Below, piece by piece: positions 45,173-53,867 of a stretch of 62,980 bases of DNA. How positions within the stretch are numbered: position 1 is the stretch's first letter; each line of letters opens with the position of its first letter. Origin of the DNA: Pseudobdellovibrionaceae bacterium (GTDB taxonomy: Bacteria > Bdellovibrionota > Bdellovibrionia > Bdellovibrionales > Bdellovibrionaceae); assembly GCA_013359135.1 (NCBI GenBank), contig JABWCN010000023.1, forward strand, positions 26,012 through 88,991, in the 5' to 3' direction. A program made the translations under genes and the position numbers. The notes beneath the pieces were generated by a model. That model saw only the letters and a program-made list of their open reading frames with translations, had not been told where the DNA came from and did not search any database.

Positions 45173-48100
45173 CTAGTTTGATTTTGAACTTTGCTCGATC
45201 TCCCCGTCAATTTGTTTTTGAAGATCCCCAGGTGTTTCTTTACCATCCTGAGGAGTTTTCGAATTCTTAGAAAGATAAAACTTTTCTAACTCATCACGAA
45301 AGAACTTTTTTTCAAATTTTCGAAATGATTCAAATTTCACATTAGAGCCCAAAATTTCAACAATTTTATTGGATGTCTCTTGCTCTTGTTCCCGCATTTT
45401 TGCAAGCCCCTGCTCCAAGAAATCAGTTCTAACCGTTGCTTGTTTTTCATGTAAAGTCTTAACTAAAGTCTGGGCCATAGCTACAATCTGAATAGACTTT
45501 TCTTCTTCCACTCTCCATGTTTTCAACAAGTAATCCATAGCAGCTTTACCCCATCTATCATGATAACCTGAATCTAAATACATCTCTACAAACTGATCGG
45601 TATAAAGCACTAAGTCAACGTAAGTGTCTTTAACTTCTGGAACACGCTCTGGAGTGAATTTCTTTTCCTCTAGTTCTTGCTTCACTTTTTCAGCTTGTTG
45701 AGCAATTTGATCAGTTACAGGATTTTGCTTATTTTGCACATAATGATAAACCGACTCCCCTAAGAAAAAAACTAACATCCCAAGTGCCATCCCCATTCCA
45801 ATACTAAGATTACGATCTCGCTTCATCTTGTTTACAACTTGATGAGCATCTTTTTGCATTTGATGAGAACCTTTTTCGTCATTTAATTTTAATGATGACG
45901 TGTGCTCATTAAAAACTGCCTGAATCTGATTTAAAATATTTCCCGTAACAGCAGTTAGCTGACCGGAAGGAATAACTTTAACAATCTCTCGCTCAACAGC
46001 TTGATGAACCTCTTTGGCTACAACATCTTTACTTTTGTAAAGCTCTGACAGCATTGTCTCTTTGAGTTTGTTAAATTTTTCAACTTCTAGAATCTTCATT
46101 TGATTCATTTGCTCTTGACTAACTTGCAACATCTTCTTTTGATCAGCATCTAACTGATTCTTATAATTTGCTTTCTGATTTTCGTACTCTTTTTTTAAAT
46201 TTTCAATTTTATTAACATGTTCATTGTGCTGATACTGCATTTCACCAAGTTTTTTTTCTACCGCCTTAGTATCTTGAATTAAAAACTCCTGCTGTTTTTG
46301 TAGTTTTTTATTATCCTCAGTGAGCAGCTTATTTTGCTCACTAACTTGATTAAATTCTTTAGATACTTCCTCGTAGTCATTCTTTAATTGAACATGCTTT
46401 TTATCTAATTCCTCAAAAATAGCAGTTAAATCTTTCTTTCGATTTTCTAAAAGATCGTTTTCGCTGATTAAATTTTTATTTCTCTCAAAAAATTCTTGCT
46501 GCTTTTCCTTAGTCCAAATCTCCATCTCACGATTTTTTGTTGCTTCAAGCTGACTTAACTCTGTATCCTTGGAACTCCACTCTGACTCTTTTCTTTTTTG
46601 TTCGCTTTCAATCCACAACATCGTTTCACTACGCTTTTGCGACTCAAAGTTTCTGAGTTGAACCTCTCTATCAGTCCACTCTTTTTCATTTTTATGTCTA
46701 GTCTCTTCAACCCATTTTTCTGTTGTCAATCTTAATTGACGAACCCATTCCTCAGTTTCAGCACGAAGGCTTCTATTCCAAGATTCAGTTTCAGCACGAA
46801 GATTTTTATCCCAAGAGGCTGTCTCTTCTCTTAGTTTTCTATCCCATTCCTGCGTCTCTTTTCTAGTTTTATCAGCATATTCTTGAGCTTCAAGTTTGAT
46901 GTTTTTAGACCAAGAAGTAACATCTTCTCTTGTCTTTACTTCCCACTGGTTAGTTCTTGCCTTTAGCTCATCGGCCCAAACTTGAGTGTCTCTTTTAACC
47001 TTTTCTTCATGGTCAAATACTTGCTTTTCTCGAGCTTCTAACTCTTGAAGTTTTAACTCTTTTTCTTTTGTTAATTTAGAAAAAAACTCTTCTTCTTTTT
47101 TCTTTAACATTCCATGAAATTCAGATAATTCTTTATTTTTTCGTTCTTCTTCAAGTTCAAGATCATTATAACGAGTGGCAATATCGCGCTCTGCAAATTC
47201 TTGTCGTTTTTTTAAACGCTCATCAAATTCAATTCTTTTTTCATCCAAAGATTTGTCAAAGGATTCCCCTCGCGCGTGAAGTTCTTCTTCTAGAAGCTTT
47301 CTTCGTTCTTGAGTCTCTCGCTCTATTTTAAATTGCAAAGTTCTTTTTTCTTCTTCAAGGGATTTGAGTTCATGATTGTACTTCTCAATATCTTTCTTCA
47401 AAAATGAAATATCATTCTTCAAAAGATCAATTTGTGATTGAGAATCGTGCTTTATTTTTTCAACTTCAAGTTCAGCCTGAGAAAGTAATTTTTCACGATC
47501 AACTCTTGCACTTTCAGCGGCATCTGAAAGTAACAACTGAACTTTCTTCTGACCTTCTCTTTCAGTTCTTTGAATAATGGCTTCTTTTTCAGATTCAGCA
47601 TCTTTTAATACCGATCTTTTTAATTCTTCAATTTCTTGTAAAGCTTTGTTTTTATTAGCATCCATTTCCTGCTGGGCAAAATCCCGCATCTCGGCTACTT
47701 TACCACGAGCATCTTCAACAATTTTCTGAGCCAAAATCTCGTTTTTCGATAATAAATCTTGCGATTTTACATGAGCCTCTTCGAGTTTATTCTTATAAAA
47801 AACTTCAGCTTCATTCTTAAACTCATTGGCTTTATTGTAAACATCTTGAACTGCTTTTTCTGCATCTTTTTGTGCATCATTAATAATGCCAACACCTTTT
47901 CTTTTAGCATCTTGTATAATTTGAGCCGATTGAAGACTTGCATTTGATAAAATATCATCTTGCTTTAAAAGCATCTCTTGCTCTATGGATGAAGCCTTCT
48001 GCTCTGCTATTTTAATTAACTTATCATGGCCTTCTTGGGCTAATTTAACGATTTTCTGAGCTTCCGAGTGGGCACCCTGAACCAACCTCATCATTGATTC

Positions 48101-48472
48101 TTTTTCATCTTTAGGCAGCTGGCTTTTTACTATTTCTTCTTTTTTAAAACATTTCTCTAATAAGTTAAATGATAAATAAATTTCTGATTTTCCAATCTTT
48201 ACTTTATCCCCAGGCTCTACACTCACCGTTTTTTGCGAAGGTATCTTTTGGTCATTAACAAAAGTACCATTAGCAGACCCCTGATCCTCTATCCAAATTT
48301 TGTTATGCTTCAAGGTAACAATAAGATGAATACGACTGATATTCTGATCACTAAATGCTAAAGTAGCATCTAAAGATCTTCCTACCGTAAAAGTACTATC
48401 GTCGACTATTTTGTAGTCGACGTTTTCTCCTTCTTGAATAGTAACAATAAAAACTTGAATAGGTTTAGCCAT
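45173..48472 (-). CDS. FHA-domain, giant coiled-coil, single-TM protein
   Basis: A 1099-residue protein. Residues 1-100 are an FHA phosphothreonine-binding domain with all key residues (FTVGRSLDATLA, NISRIHLIV, DQGSANGTFVND). Residues 120-860 are continuous charged coiled coil. Within it, residues 499-587 carry Trp (once Tyr) exactly every 11 residues. A membrane span lies at about 889-908 (LSIGMGMALGMLVFFLGESV), followed by a 190-residue C-terminal domain that is probably periplasmic. The FHA end is therefore cytoplasmic. It follows the MotA-like gene by 22 nt. I know of no described protein with this order. It may be a tail or scaffold for the channel proteins, controlled by Ser/Thr phosphorylation. 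Confidence 0.9.
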   Translation of the reverse strand: MAKPIQVFIVTIQEGENVDYKIVDDSTFTVGRSLDATLAFSDQNISRIHLIVTLKHNKIWIEDQGSANGTFVNDQKIPSQKTVSVEPGDKVKIGKSEIYLSFNLLEKCFKKEEIVKSQLPKDEKESMMRLVQGAHSEAQKIVKLAQEGHDKLIKIAEQKASSIEQEMLLKQDDILSNASLQSAQIIQDAKRKGVGIINDAQKDAEKAVQDVYNKANEFKNEAEVFYKNKLEEAHVKSQDLLSKNEILAQKIVEDARGKVAEMRDFAQQEMDANKNKALQEIEELKRSVLKDAESEKEAIIQRTEREGQKKVQLLLSDAAESARVDREKLLSQAELEVEKIKHDSQSQIDLLKNDISFLKKDIEKYNHELKSLEEEKRTLQFKIERETQERRKLLEEELHARGESFDKSLDEKRIEFDERLKKRQEFAERDIATRYNDLELEEERKNKELSEFHGMLKKKEEEFFSKLTKEKELKLQELEAREKQVFDHEEKVKRDTQVWADELKARTNQWEVKTREDVTSWSKNIKLEAQEYADKTRKETQEWDRKLREETASWDKNLRAETESWNRSLRAETEEWVRQLRLTTEKWVEETRHKNEKEWTDREVQLRNFESQKRSETMLWIESEQKRKESEWSSKDTELSQLEATKNREMEIWTKEKQQEFFERNKNLISENDLLENRKKDLTAIFEELDKKHVQLKNDYEEVSKEFNQVSEQNKLLTEDNKKLQKQQEFLIQDTKAVEKKLGEMQYQHNEHVNKIENLKKEYENQKANYKNQLDADQKKMLQVSQEQMNQMKILEVEKFNKLKETMLSELYKSKDVVAKEVHQAVEREIVKVIPSGQLTAVTGNILNQIQAVFNEHTSSLKLNDEKGSHQMQKDAHQVVNKMKRDRNLSIGMGMALGMLVFFLGESVYHYVQNKQNPVTDQIAQQAEKVKQELEEKKFTPERVPEVKDTYVDLVLYTDQFVEMYLDSGYHDRWGKAAMDYLLKTWRVEEEKSIQIVAMAQTLVKTLHEKQATVRTDFLEQGLAKMREQEQETSNKIVEILGSNVKFESFRKFEKKFFRDELEKFYLSKNSKTPQDGKETPGDLQKQIDGEIEQSSKSN
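46712..46978 (-). repeat. Hendecad (11-residue) Trp repeat region in the FHA coiled-coil gene
   Basis: Residues 499-587 have aromatic residues at 499, 510, 521, 532 (Tyr), 543, 554, 565, 576 and 587, all exactly 11 apart, in units like TESWNRSLRAE. In DNA this is a degenerate 33-bp repeat with recurring TTCAGCACGAAG blocks. Confidence 0.92.
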
Positions 48473-48494
48473 ATAGCAACTTCCTAAAATTTAA

Positions 48495-49427
48495 TTATGA
48501 AACTTTAACTTTTTTAATTTCATCAAACTCACGAGTTCTTTGGCCTTTAGCGAGCTCAAGCCTGATAGACTCTTCAGCTAAAGCCTCTTGAGGATCCTTA
48601 TGTTCGTCAAAGGGTTTTTCATTGGAAGGATACTCGTTATTATCGCTACGATACCAAAGTAAATCCAAAGAGCTTTCAAATCTATCAATCATCGAAACAA
48701 AAACTCTATCTGGAGAAAATGTCACATTTATAAAATTCAGCATCAACGAAAAGGTGATTCCGAAAATTGATGATGACATGGCATATGAAATCTCAAACAA
48801 AAAACGATCCATGACGTTCTTTGTACTATCCATATCTTGTAGATTCATTCCACCAAGTTCAGGTAACCCTTTAGCAATACCAATAAAAGTTCCAAGAATT
48901 CCAGCTACGACAAACAAACCTGGCAAAATAGAAACTATGTCATTCAAACTTGAAATAGGAAACACACCAAATACCCTATTAAAACATGGATTGTGATGAA
49001 ATGTGGCTTTTGTGATATGTAAAAGTTTTGGAGTGTCTTGTGTCCACTTTAAAAATTTTAGTTGTTTAATAATGTCTTTAACAAGCCACGCACAACCTTG
49101 CTTAACCAAAAACACTCTATCACTCCAACCCATTACTTTATCAGTACGTCTACGAAGCATACGATCTCTTAAATCAAAAACTTCATAATAGGTCTTCTCT
49201 AGCATTTTTTTTGACAAAACATAAAAAGACACATTTCCCGGAGTGCTCCCAGGCTTTTCAGTTTCCATAAAGTGGGAGACTCGTTTTTCAAACTCTCTAG
49301 AAAACCATTCGTGACGCTTCACTGTGTACCAGATCATCACTCTCAAAAAAGCTCCCACACAAAACACAGCACCCATAAAGTAAGGAAGTGAGAGTATAAA
49401 ATATTCCGTAAAAGTTTTTGCTGCCAT
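48495..49427 (-). CDS. MotA/TolQ/ExbB-family (ZorA-like) proton-channel subunit
   Basis: The ATG at 49427 lies 8 nt after AGGAG and is preferred over a TTG two codons upstream. The 310-residue protein has TM1 at about 10-32, a cytoplasmic region of 130 residues, then paired segments at about 163-187 (ISILPGLFVVAGILGTFIGI-like; it contains VAGILGTFIGIAKGLPEL) and 208-235 (FLFEISYAMSSSIFGITFSL). This is the MotA/TolQ/ExbB channel pattern. It differs from flagellar MotA in having only about three spans and no charged torque loop that I can recognise. It stands between a MotB/ZorB-like gene (18 nt) and the FHA gene (22 nt). Confidence 0.85.
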   Translation of the reverse strand: MAAKTFTEYFILSLPYFMGAVFCVGAFLRVMIWYTVKRHEWFSREFEKRVSHFMETEKPGSTPGNVSFYVLSKKMLEKTYYEVFDLRDRMLRRRTDKVMGWSDRVFLVKQGCAWLVKDIIKQLKFLKWTQDTPKLLHITKATFHHNPCFNRVFGVFPISSLNDIVSILPGLFVVAGILGTFIGIAKGLPELGGMNLQDMDSTKNVMDRFLFEISYAMSSSIFGITFSLMLNFINVTFSPDRVFVSMIDRFESSLDLLWYRSDNNEYPSNEKPFDEHKDPQEALAEESIRLELAKGQRTREFDEIKKVKVS

Positions 49428-49444
49428 ATCCAAATCTCCTTTAA

Positions 49445-51106
49445 TTATTTTTTTCCATCCATACCGAAACGAATAATCACACGTTGGGATTTTTTACAGT
49501 CGTTGATTGAACAAAAATCCTTTCCTTGTGGTACGTTTTTCACTTTCATGACCTCTAAAAAGCTACGTCCAGAGACTTTCATCACAGGGAACATATCTTT
49601 TTGGTGATCAAATTCCATACTTTTATCATCGATGATGTGATTAAATATGGACTTTGCACGTTGATAACTTAAATCCATGTTGTACTTTAAAGCCTGTTTA
49701 TCTTTTCTTGCTGATGAATTAGGATCTACGTACTTACCTTTGTAAGTTGGAGATGCAAATCCAACAATTTCTACAGCTGAAATCTTATCTTTAACCTTAT
49801 TATTTCCAAATAATGACTTGGCATACACTGGCATAGCCTTTTCAAGAATTGCCTTCATATCACCATTGAGTTTAGACGACCCTGTTTCAAAGTAAGAATC
49901 ACCAAAATCCAGCATCACTTCACCTGTCTGCAAATCAATATCAGCTTTGATTCCAGCTTTTTCAAATCCTTTTTTAATTTCTTTTGCTACATCTTTTCTT
50001 AAGTCTCTTTCCTCAAGTGCTTTCTTTAGTTCTTTATCCTTACTGTGCAGATCATTTGAAAGACCAGCTATACGATCTTGCATCTCTTTTTCTTTTTGAG
50101 CAGCTCTGGCTTTAAACTCAGCTTCTTTTTTGGCTCGTTCAGCAGCCCCTAATTTGTGTTTACCTAGTTCATCATCAAAAGCCTTACGATCTCTTTCTTT
50201 TTCAAGAGCATATTGCTTTTTTAAATCTCCAATCTTCTGATTGTATTCGCCTTCTACATTATTCAATTTATTTTTTAAAGCAGAAGCCTCACCCGCTTTA
50301 TTAGACAACTCAGCTTGAGTTTGAGCTAGATCTGTTGATAGTTTTCCTAATTTCTGCTGAGTCTGATTGAGTTCTTGTTGGTAGCTCTGATTAGCCTCAT
50401 TTAACTGATCAATTTTTGACTGATTATCTTGTTTAAGCTGAGCCATTCTCTTTTCATAGGCTTGCTTTGTAATTTCTTTATTCTTCAAAGCTTCCTTAAG
50501 GGCATCCATTTTATTTTCTAAGTTTTCTTGAATCTTAGCAATTTTAACTTCGCCTTCTTCAATCAATTTCTTTTTGTTCTCAACATCTTGATTGAGCTTA
50601 GAAATTTGTTCGTCTTGAGAGTCGATAGTATCATCTTGTTCTTCGATAATATCATCACGTTTTTTAATTTTTGTTTTAGATAATACGTTTGCATTAATCA
50701 TATTACGTACCATCTGTTGGTACTGATTCAGTGCTTGTTCTTTTTTTGAGTTTTCATTAAAAGCCTGTCTCAACTTTTCTTTTTCATCCTTGGCTTCTTC
50801 TTTAAGAAGAACCAATTTATCCATAAGTTCTTGGTATGATTTCTCTTCTGAAGAATCAGCTTCTTTTTTAAGATAATCTTTCTTAATAGAATCATACATT
50901 TTAAGCTGAGCTTTTAGATCTTGAACTTCCATTTTTAAATTCTGATTATCTACTTGTTGTTTCATCCCGTTAGTCCCCGTACGCAGCGAAGACGTTACAT
51001 AAAGTAAAAGAAAAATAGTTGACAATCCCAGGAATAAATCAGAATAGGAAGTCCAAAAGTGGCCGTCATCACTGTGATTCTTATGTTTATCGTAATTAAA
51101 TGACAT
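49445..51106 (-). CDS. MotB/ZorB-like stator subunit with long coiled coil and OmpA domain
   Basis: I start at the ATG at 51106, which has GAGGA 5 nt upstream. The 553-residue protein has a single N-terminal span (YSDLFLGLSTIFLLLYV) with Asp23 at its start, the position of the proton-carrying Asp of MotB/ZorB. About 330 residues of periplasmic coiled coil follow. The OmpA/MotB peptidoglycan-binding domain comes last (VMLDFGDSYFETGSSKL, IVGFASPTYKG, NMDLSYQRAKSIFNHII). Flagellar MotB is about 300 residues with no such coil. It is the first gene of the operon, divergent from the haem-barrel gene at 51260. Confidence 0.88.
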   Translation of the reverse strand: MSFNYDKHKNHSDDGHFWTSYSDLFLGLSTIFLLLYVTSSLRTGTNGMKQQVDNQNLKMEVQDLKAQLKMYDSIKKDYLKKEADSSEEKSYQELMDKLVLLKEEAKDEKEKLRQAFNENSKKEQALNQYQQMVRNMINANVLSKTKIKKRDDIIEEQDDTIDSQDEQISKLNQDVENKKKLIEEGEVKIAKIQENLENKMDALKEALKNKEITKQAYEKRMAQLKQDNQSKIDQLNEANQSYQQELNQTQQKLGKLSTDLAQTQAELSNKAGEASALKNKLNNVEGEYNQKIGDLKKQYALEKERDRKAFDDELGKHKLGAAERAKKEAEFKARAAQKEKEMQDRIAGLSNDLHSKDKELKKALEERDLRKDVAKEIKKGFEKAGIKADIDLQTGEVMLDFGDSYFETGSSKLNGDMKAILEKAMPVYAKSLFGNNKVKDKISAVEIVGFASPTYKGKYVDPNSSARKDKQALKYNMDLSYQRAKSIFNHIIDDKSMEFDHQKDMFPVMKVSGRSFLEVMKVKNVPQGKDFCSINDCKKSQRVIIRFGMDGKK

Positions 51107-51259
51107 TTTATCCTCGTTTTTTTTCTTCTGCATTTATTTCGATCAAATGCGACTTTTACTAAATAGCACTCTTACATTTTAAAAAAAAATTCGACCTAGG
51201 ACTTGTTTTTTTAATAACTTCTTCTTGATTTTAGTCTAGCTTTGAAAAAAGATATTCAC

Positions 51260-52405
51260 ATGAAAACTTTCATTACCTTTCTTTTCTTAGCTAATCTCTG
51301 CCTTGCCTACACTGATTTCATAGGCTACGGATATAGTTCCTGTATGACCTGCCACTACAACGGGCAGGGAAATGGTCCATTAAACGATTACGGTCGTGGA
51401 GTTTTTGCTGCAGAAATTATTTCAAAAGCCTTAATGACAAAAGACATTAAGGATGAAGAGTTATCTGAACGCAGTGGCTTTTTAGGGAAAACACCTTTAC
51501 CTTGGTGGTTTCGCCCAGGGTTTAAATACAGAGGCCTATGGTTTCAAACCAATCCAGGTAGCGAACAATCAACGAATCGTCTTGTACACATGCAGGCAGA
51601 CGCTACCGCCGCTTTTCACTTTGATCAAGATCAAAAGTGGGTTCTAGTCACTTCGTTCGGATACTACCCAGTTCCTCCAAGTGCTCAAAGCGATCCCAAT
51701 AAACCCTCATCTTGGATTTCACGTGAACATTATTTACGTTACTTAAAAAGTGAGAACCTAACACTATTTTTTGGCTTAATGGATAAGGCTTTTGGAATAA
51801 GAACTATAGATCATACTGCTTACTCACGTAGCAAAACAGAAATTGCTCAAAATGATCAAACCTATGGCGTTATGGCCATCTTCAGAAAAGAACCCTGGGA
51901 GTACACGACTCATGTATTTATAGGTAACTTTGCACAGACAGCTGAACTTCGTCAACGCGGTCTAAGCTTGATGGCTGAAAAAGACTTAAATCAATACCAC
52001 CGCCTCGGTGGAAGTTTTTTAATGTCTGAAAACAACTATAAAAATCTGACTCGTTTGGCAGGCCACTCTAAACTTGGTTTTGGCAAAGGCAACAGCTTTT
52101 TAACTGAACTGGGATTAATACAAAATAAGCCCAAATCTTCCGAACTCAAGAACGGTGGCTATGCCATGGCACAAAGTATGGCAATGCTTACTAGAGGTTA
52201 TTTTTTTCTTTCTCAAGCAGAGTATTACAATCAAACTCTTTCTACAAAATCAGCTGATAATTTAAGATGGACGTTTGGTTTGGTTAGTTTCCCCTATTTG
52301 AAAACGGAATACCGTCTAACTTTAATAAACGGTAGAGATCTCTCTGATGAAACAGTTTCTGGAGATTCTTGGCAATTACACATGCAACTTCATCTTTCCC
52401 TTTAA
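51260..52405 (+). CDS. Second exported beta-barrel-like protein with N-terminal haem c motif
   Basis: Starts at the ATG at 51260 (a TTG at 51242 would only lengthen the leader). The 381-residue product has signal peptide MKTFITFLFLANLCLAYT, then GYSSCMTCHYNGQGNGPLNDY with CxxCH. About 330 residues of barrel-like strands follow, ending WQLHMQLHLSL. The CxxCH followed by Gly-rich G-x-G-P-x-N-x-Y/N-G is shared with the protein at 15258, where the length is similar. The two are probably paralogues of a haem-bearing outer-membrane protein family. It is divergent from the stator-like operon and followed by another outer-membrane protein gene. Confidence 0.72.
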   Translation: MKTFITFLFLANLCLAYTDFIGYGYSSCMTCHYNGQGNGPLNDYGRGVFAAEIISKALMTKDIKDEELSERSGFLGKTPLPWWFRPGFKYRGLWFQTNPGSEQSTNRLVHMQADATAAFHFDQDQKWVLVTSFGYYPVPPSAQSDPNKPSSWISREHYLRYLKSENLTLFFGLMDKAFGIRTIDHTAYSRSKTEIAQNDQTYGVMAIFRKEPWEYTTHVFIGNFAQTAELRQRGLSLMAEKDLNQYHRLGGSFLMSENNYKNLTRLAGHSKLGFGKGNSFLTELGLIQNKPKSSELKNGGYAMAQSMAMLTRGYFFLSQAEYYNQTLSTKSADNLRWTFGLVSFPYLKTEYRLTLINGRDLSDETVSGDSWQLHMQLHLSL

Positions 52406-52437
52406 AAGGGACTAATAAGGAACTTGAAAAAGACATT

Positions 52438-53244
52438 ATGAAAAAAAAATTATTATTACCCCTCATGTTAGCTCTTTATATATCTTCTAATTCAGTTCAG
52501 GCTGAGCAGAAAACTGCTACTTCTAAAAAAGTAGCACCAGGCCCTAAAGCTCAACCCCAAACTCCAGTTCAAAAACAACAACCTCCCTCAATTCAAGAAA
52601 CCAGTGCCGTTCAAAAAAAAGTAACTCTTCCTGAGGAATTAAAGCTAGATCCAGAACCTGAAGAGACTAAAAGCATCGACAACAACGAGGATTTACCCAA
52701 TCGAATTAGTAGCAAACTTTCAACAAAGCCTAAATTTAAAAATCGTAAGGCTTTTACTATCGACTATAATACTTGGTACGAGGTTTTAAAGATTAAAGAC
52801 AAAACTAACTCCACTTATAGTGATTCTAAAACTCATTACTTCGGAGTAGGATTCTACTATGATTATACTGTTTATGAAGAAAAATATGGCTACGCTATCT
52901 CTCCTGGTATTGTGACCGGCAATGCCCAAGCTGGAACACAAGGCTCCGGTGAATATTATGAACGACGAATCCCATGGCTTGGGTATCGCCTTGGAGGAAG
53001 ACTGTTTTTTAGAGCGAATAATCGGATCGATATTGGTCCTGCGTTTATAGCTCAGTACAAAACAACTAAATGGCCAGAGGAAACTCAATATCAAGTTATG
53101 CCACAAGTGAATCCTCAATACTTTATCTATCTTGATACTCGTTGGCGCATCAGTTACCCTTTAGAACTAATTCAGTCTTTTGGAGTTCATACTCGTCAGT
53201 ACGCCTTAGTCTGGCGTCTTGGCATTAATTACACCTTAAACTAA
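52438..53244 (+). CDS. Exported outer-membrane-like beta protein
   Basis: The ATG at 52438 gives a clean signal peptide (MKKKLLLPLMLALYISSNSV, then QAEQK). Earlier in-frame codons would overlap the previous gene. The 268-residue protein has a Pro/Gln/Lys-rich linker of about 70 residues, then barrel-like strands (FGVGFYYDYTVYEEKYGYAI, WLGYRLGGRLFFR, YALVWRLGINYTLN) ending in Tyr-Thr-Leu-Asn. The linker could cross peptidoglycan. It starts 32 nt after the haem barrel and probably shares its transcript. Function unknown. Confidence 0.7.
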   Translation: MKKKLLLPLMLALYISSNSVQAEQKTATSKKVAPGPKAQPQTPVQKQQPPSIQETSAVQKKVTLPEELKLDPEPEETKSIDNNEDLPNRISSKLSTKPKFKNRKAFTIDYNTWYEVLKIKDKTNSTYSDSKTHYFGVGFYYDYTVYEEKYGYAISPGIVTGNAQAGTQGSGEYYERRIPWLGYRLGGRLFFRANNRIDIGPAFIAQYKTTKWPEETQYQVMPQVNPQYFIYLDTRWRISYPLELIQSFGVHTRQYALVWRLGINYTLN

Positions 53245-53249
53245 AAGAA

Positions 53250-53609
53250 TTAATTGATACTGTTTATCCAAGTTTTCAGTGTCGACATCTCTGTTTGTGA
53301 TAAATTAGATTGCCCTTCTGGCATATCACCAGCTATTCCTGTGTCATTACCACGAACTCGCGTATACAACTCTGAGCTTGCTGGTGATTTCTTAGTCACT
53401 AGCTTCTTAGAGACAAAATCTGTTTCTGAATAGGAACTCCAAGCTGTATGTTGATGACAACTGGCACACTTCTCTCTAAGAATTGTAGCTGCAGAAACAA
53501 ACTCTTCTGTACCTGTTGCCGTAGCGGCATCAGAACTTGAAGAATTCTTCACCTTGCCACACCCAAAAGCTAAAAACAAAAAAAACAATCCAAGAATTTT
53601 TTTAACCAT
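53250..53609 (-). CDS. Small lipoprotein with a single cytochrome c motif
   Basis: A 119-residue protein with a lipoprotein signal (VKKILGLFFLFLAFGC, canonical FGC). The mature part begins Gly-Lys-Val and a Ser/Ala linker, then ILREKCASCHQHTAW with CxxCH. A later GDMPEGQSNLSQTEMSTLKTW supplies a likely Met axial ligand in the DMP motif that its larger relatives in this window share. It is convergent with the gene at 52438 and divergent from the big cluster at 53868. Confidence 0.82.
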   Translation of the reverse strand: MVKKILGLFFLFLAFGCGKVKNSSSSDAATATGTEEFVSAATILREKCASCHQHTAWSSYSETDFVSKKLVTKKSPASSELYTRVRGNDTGIAGDMPEGQSNLSQTEMSTLKTWINSIN

Positions 53610-53806
53610 GATATAACTCTAACAAATCGTTTCAGTTTGTAACATCATTTTTTTTACAGATGTCATTTAGGTCCAAAAAATTTCCTCAAAAGAAACAACT
53701 GATTTAAAAAAATTACCTGAATCATTTTGATAATCAATAGTCATTTCTTTGGTTTATACAACAATGTTCAATAAGATTACAATTTCGTTTGAATAATTGA
53801 TTAAGA

Positions 53807-53831
53807 GGATTCATCGGAATCCGATTATACT
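53807..53831 (+). promoter_or_regulatory. Palindrome and -10 upstream of the redox/surface cluster
   Basis: GGATTC-ATCG-GAATCC (53807-53822) directly precedes a TATACT -10 (53826-53831), 37 nt before the TTG start at 53868. No good -35 is at 17 nt, so the palindrome may bind an activator or repressor, or the promoter may use an alternative sigma factor. Confidence 0.45.
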
Positions 53832-53867
53832 TTAAGAAGTATTCCATGAAAACAAAGGGGGGGACCT

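Noticed and set aside
43360-51106. Calling the stator-like operon a Zorya defence system
   Set aside because: ZorC, ZorD or ZorE effectors are absent, the ZorA-like subunit lacks the long tail, and the region shows no other defence genes. Only the channel pair is similar.
49445-51106. Calling the OmpA protein flagellar MotB
   Set aside because: The 330-residue coiled coil and the FHA partner are not flagellar features, and no motor or flagellar genes are adjacent.
53727-53737. TTGATAATCAA as an FNR box
   Set aside because: The two half-sites are separated by one base rather than four.
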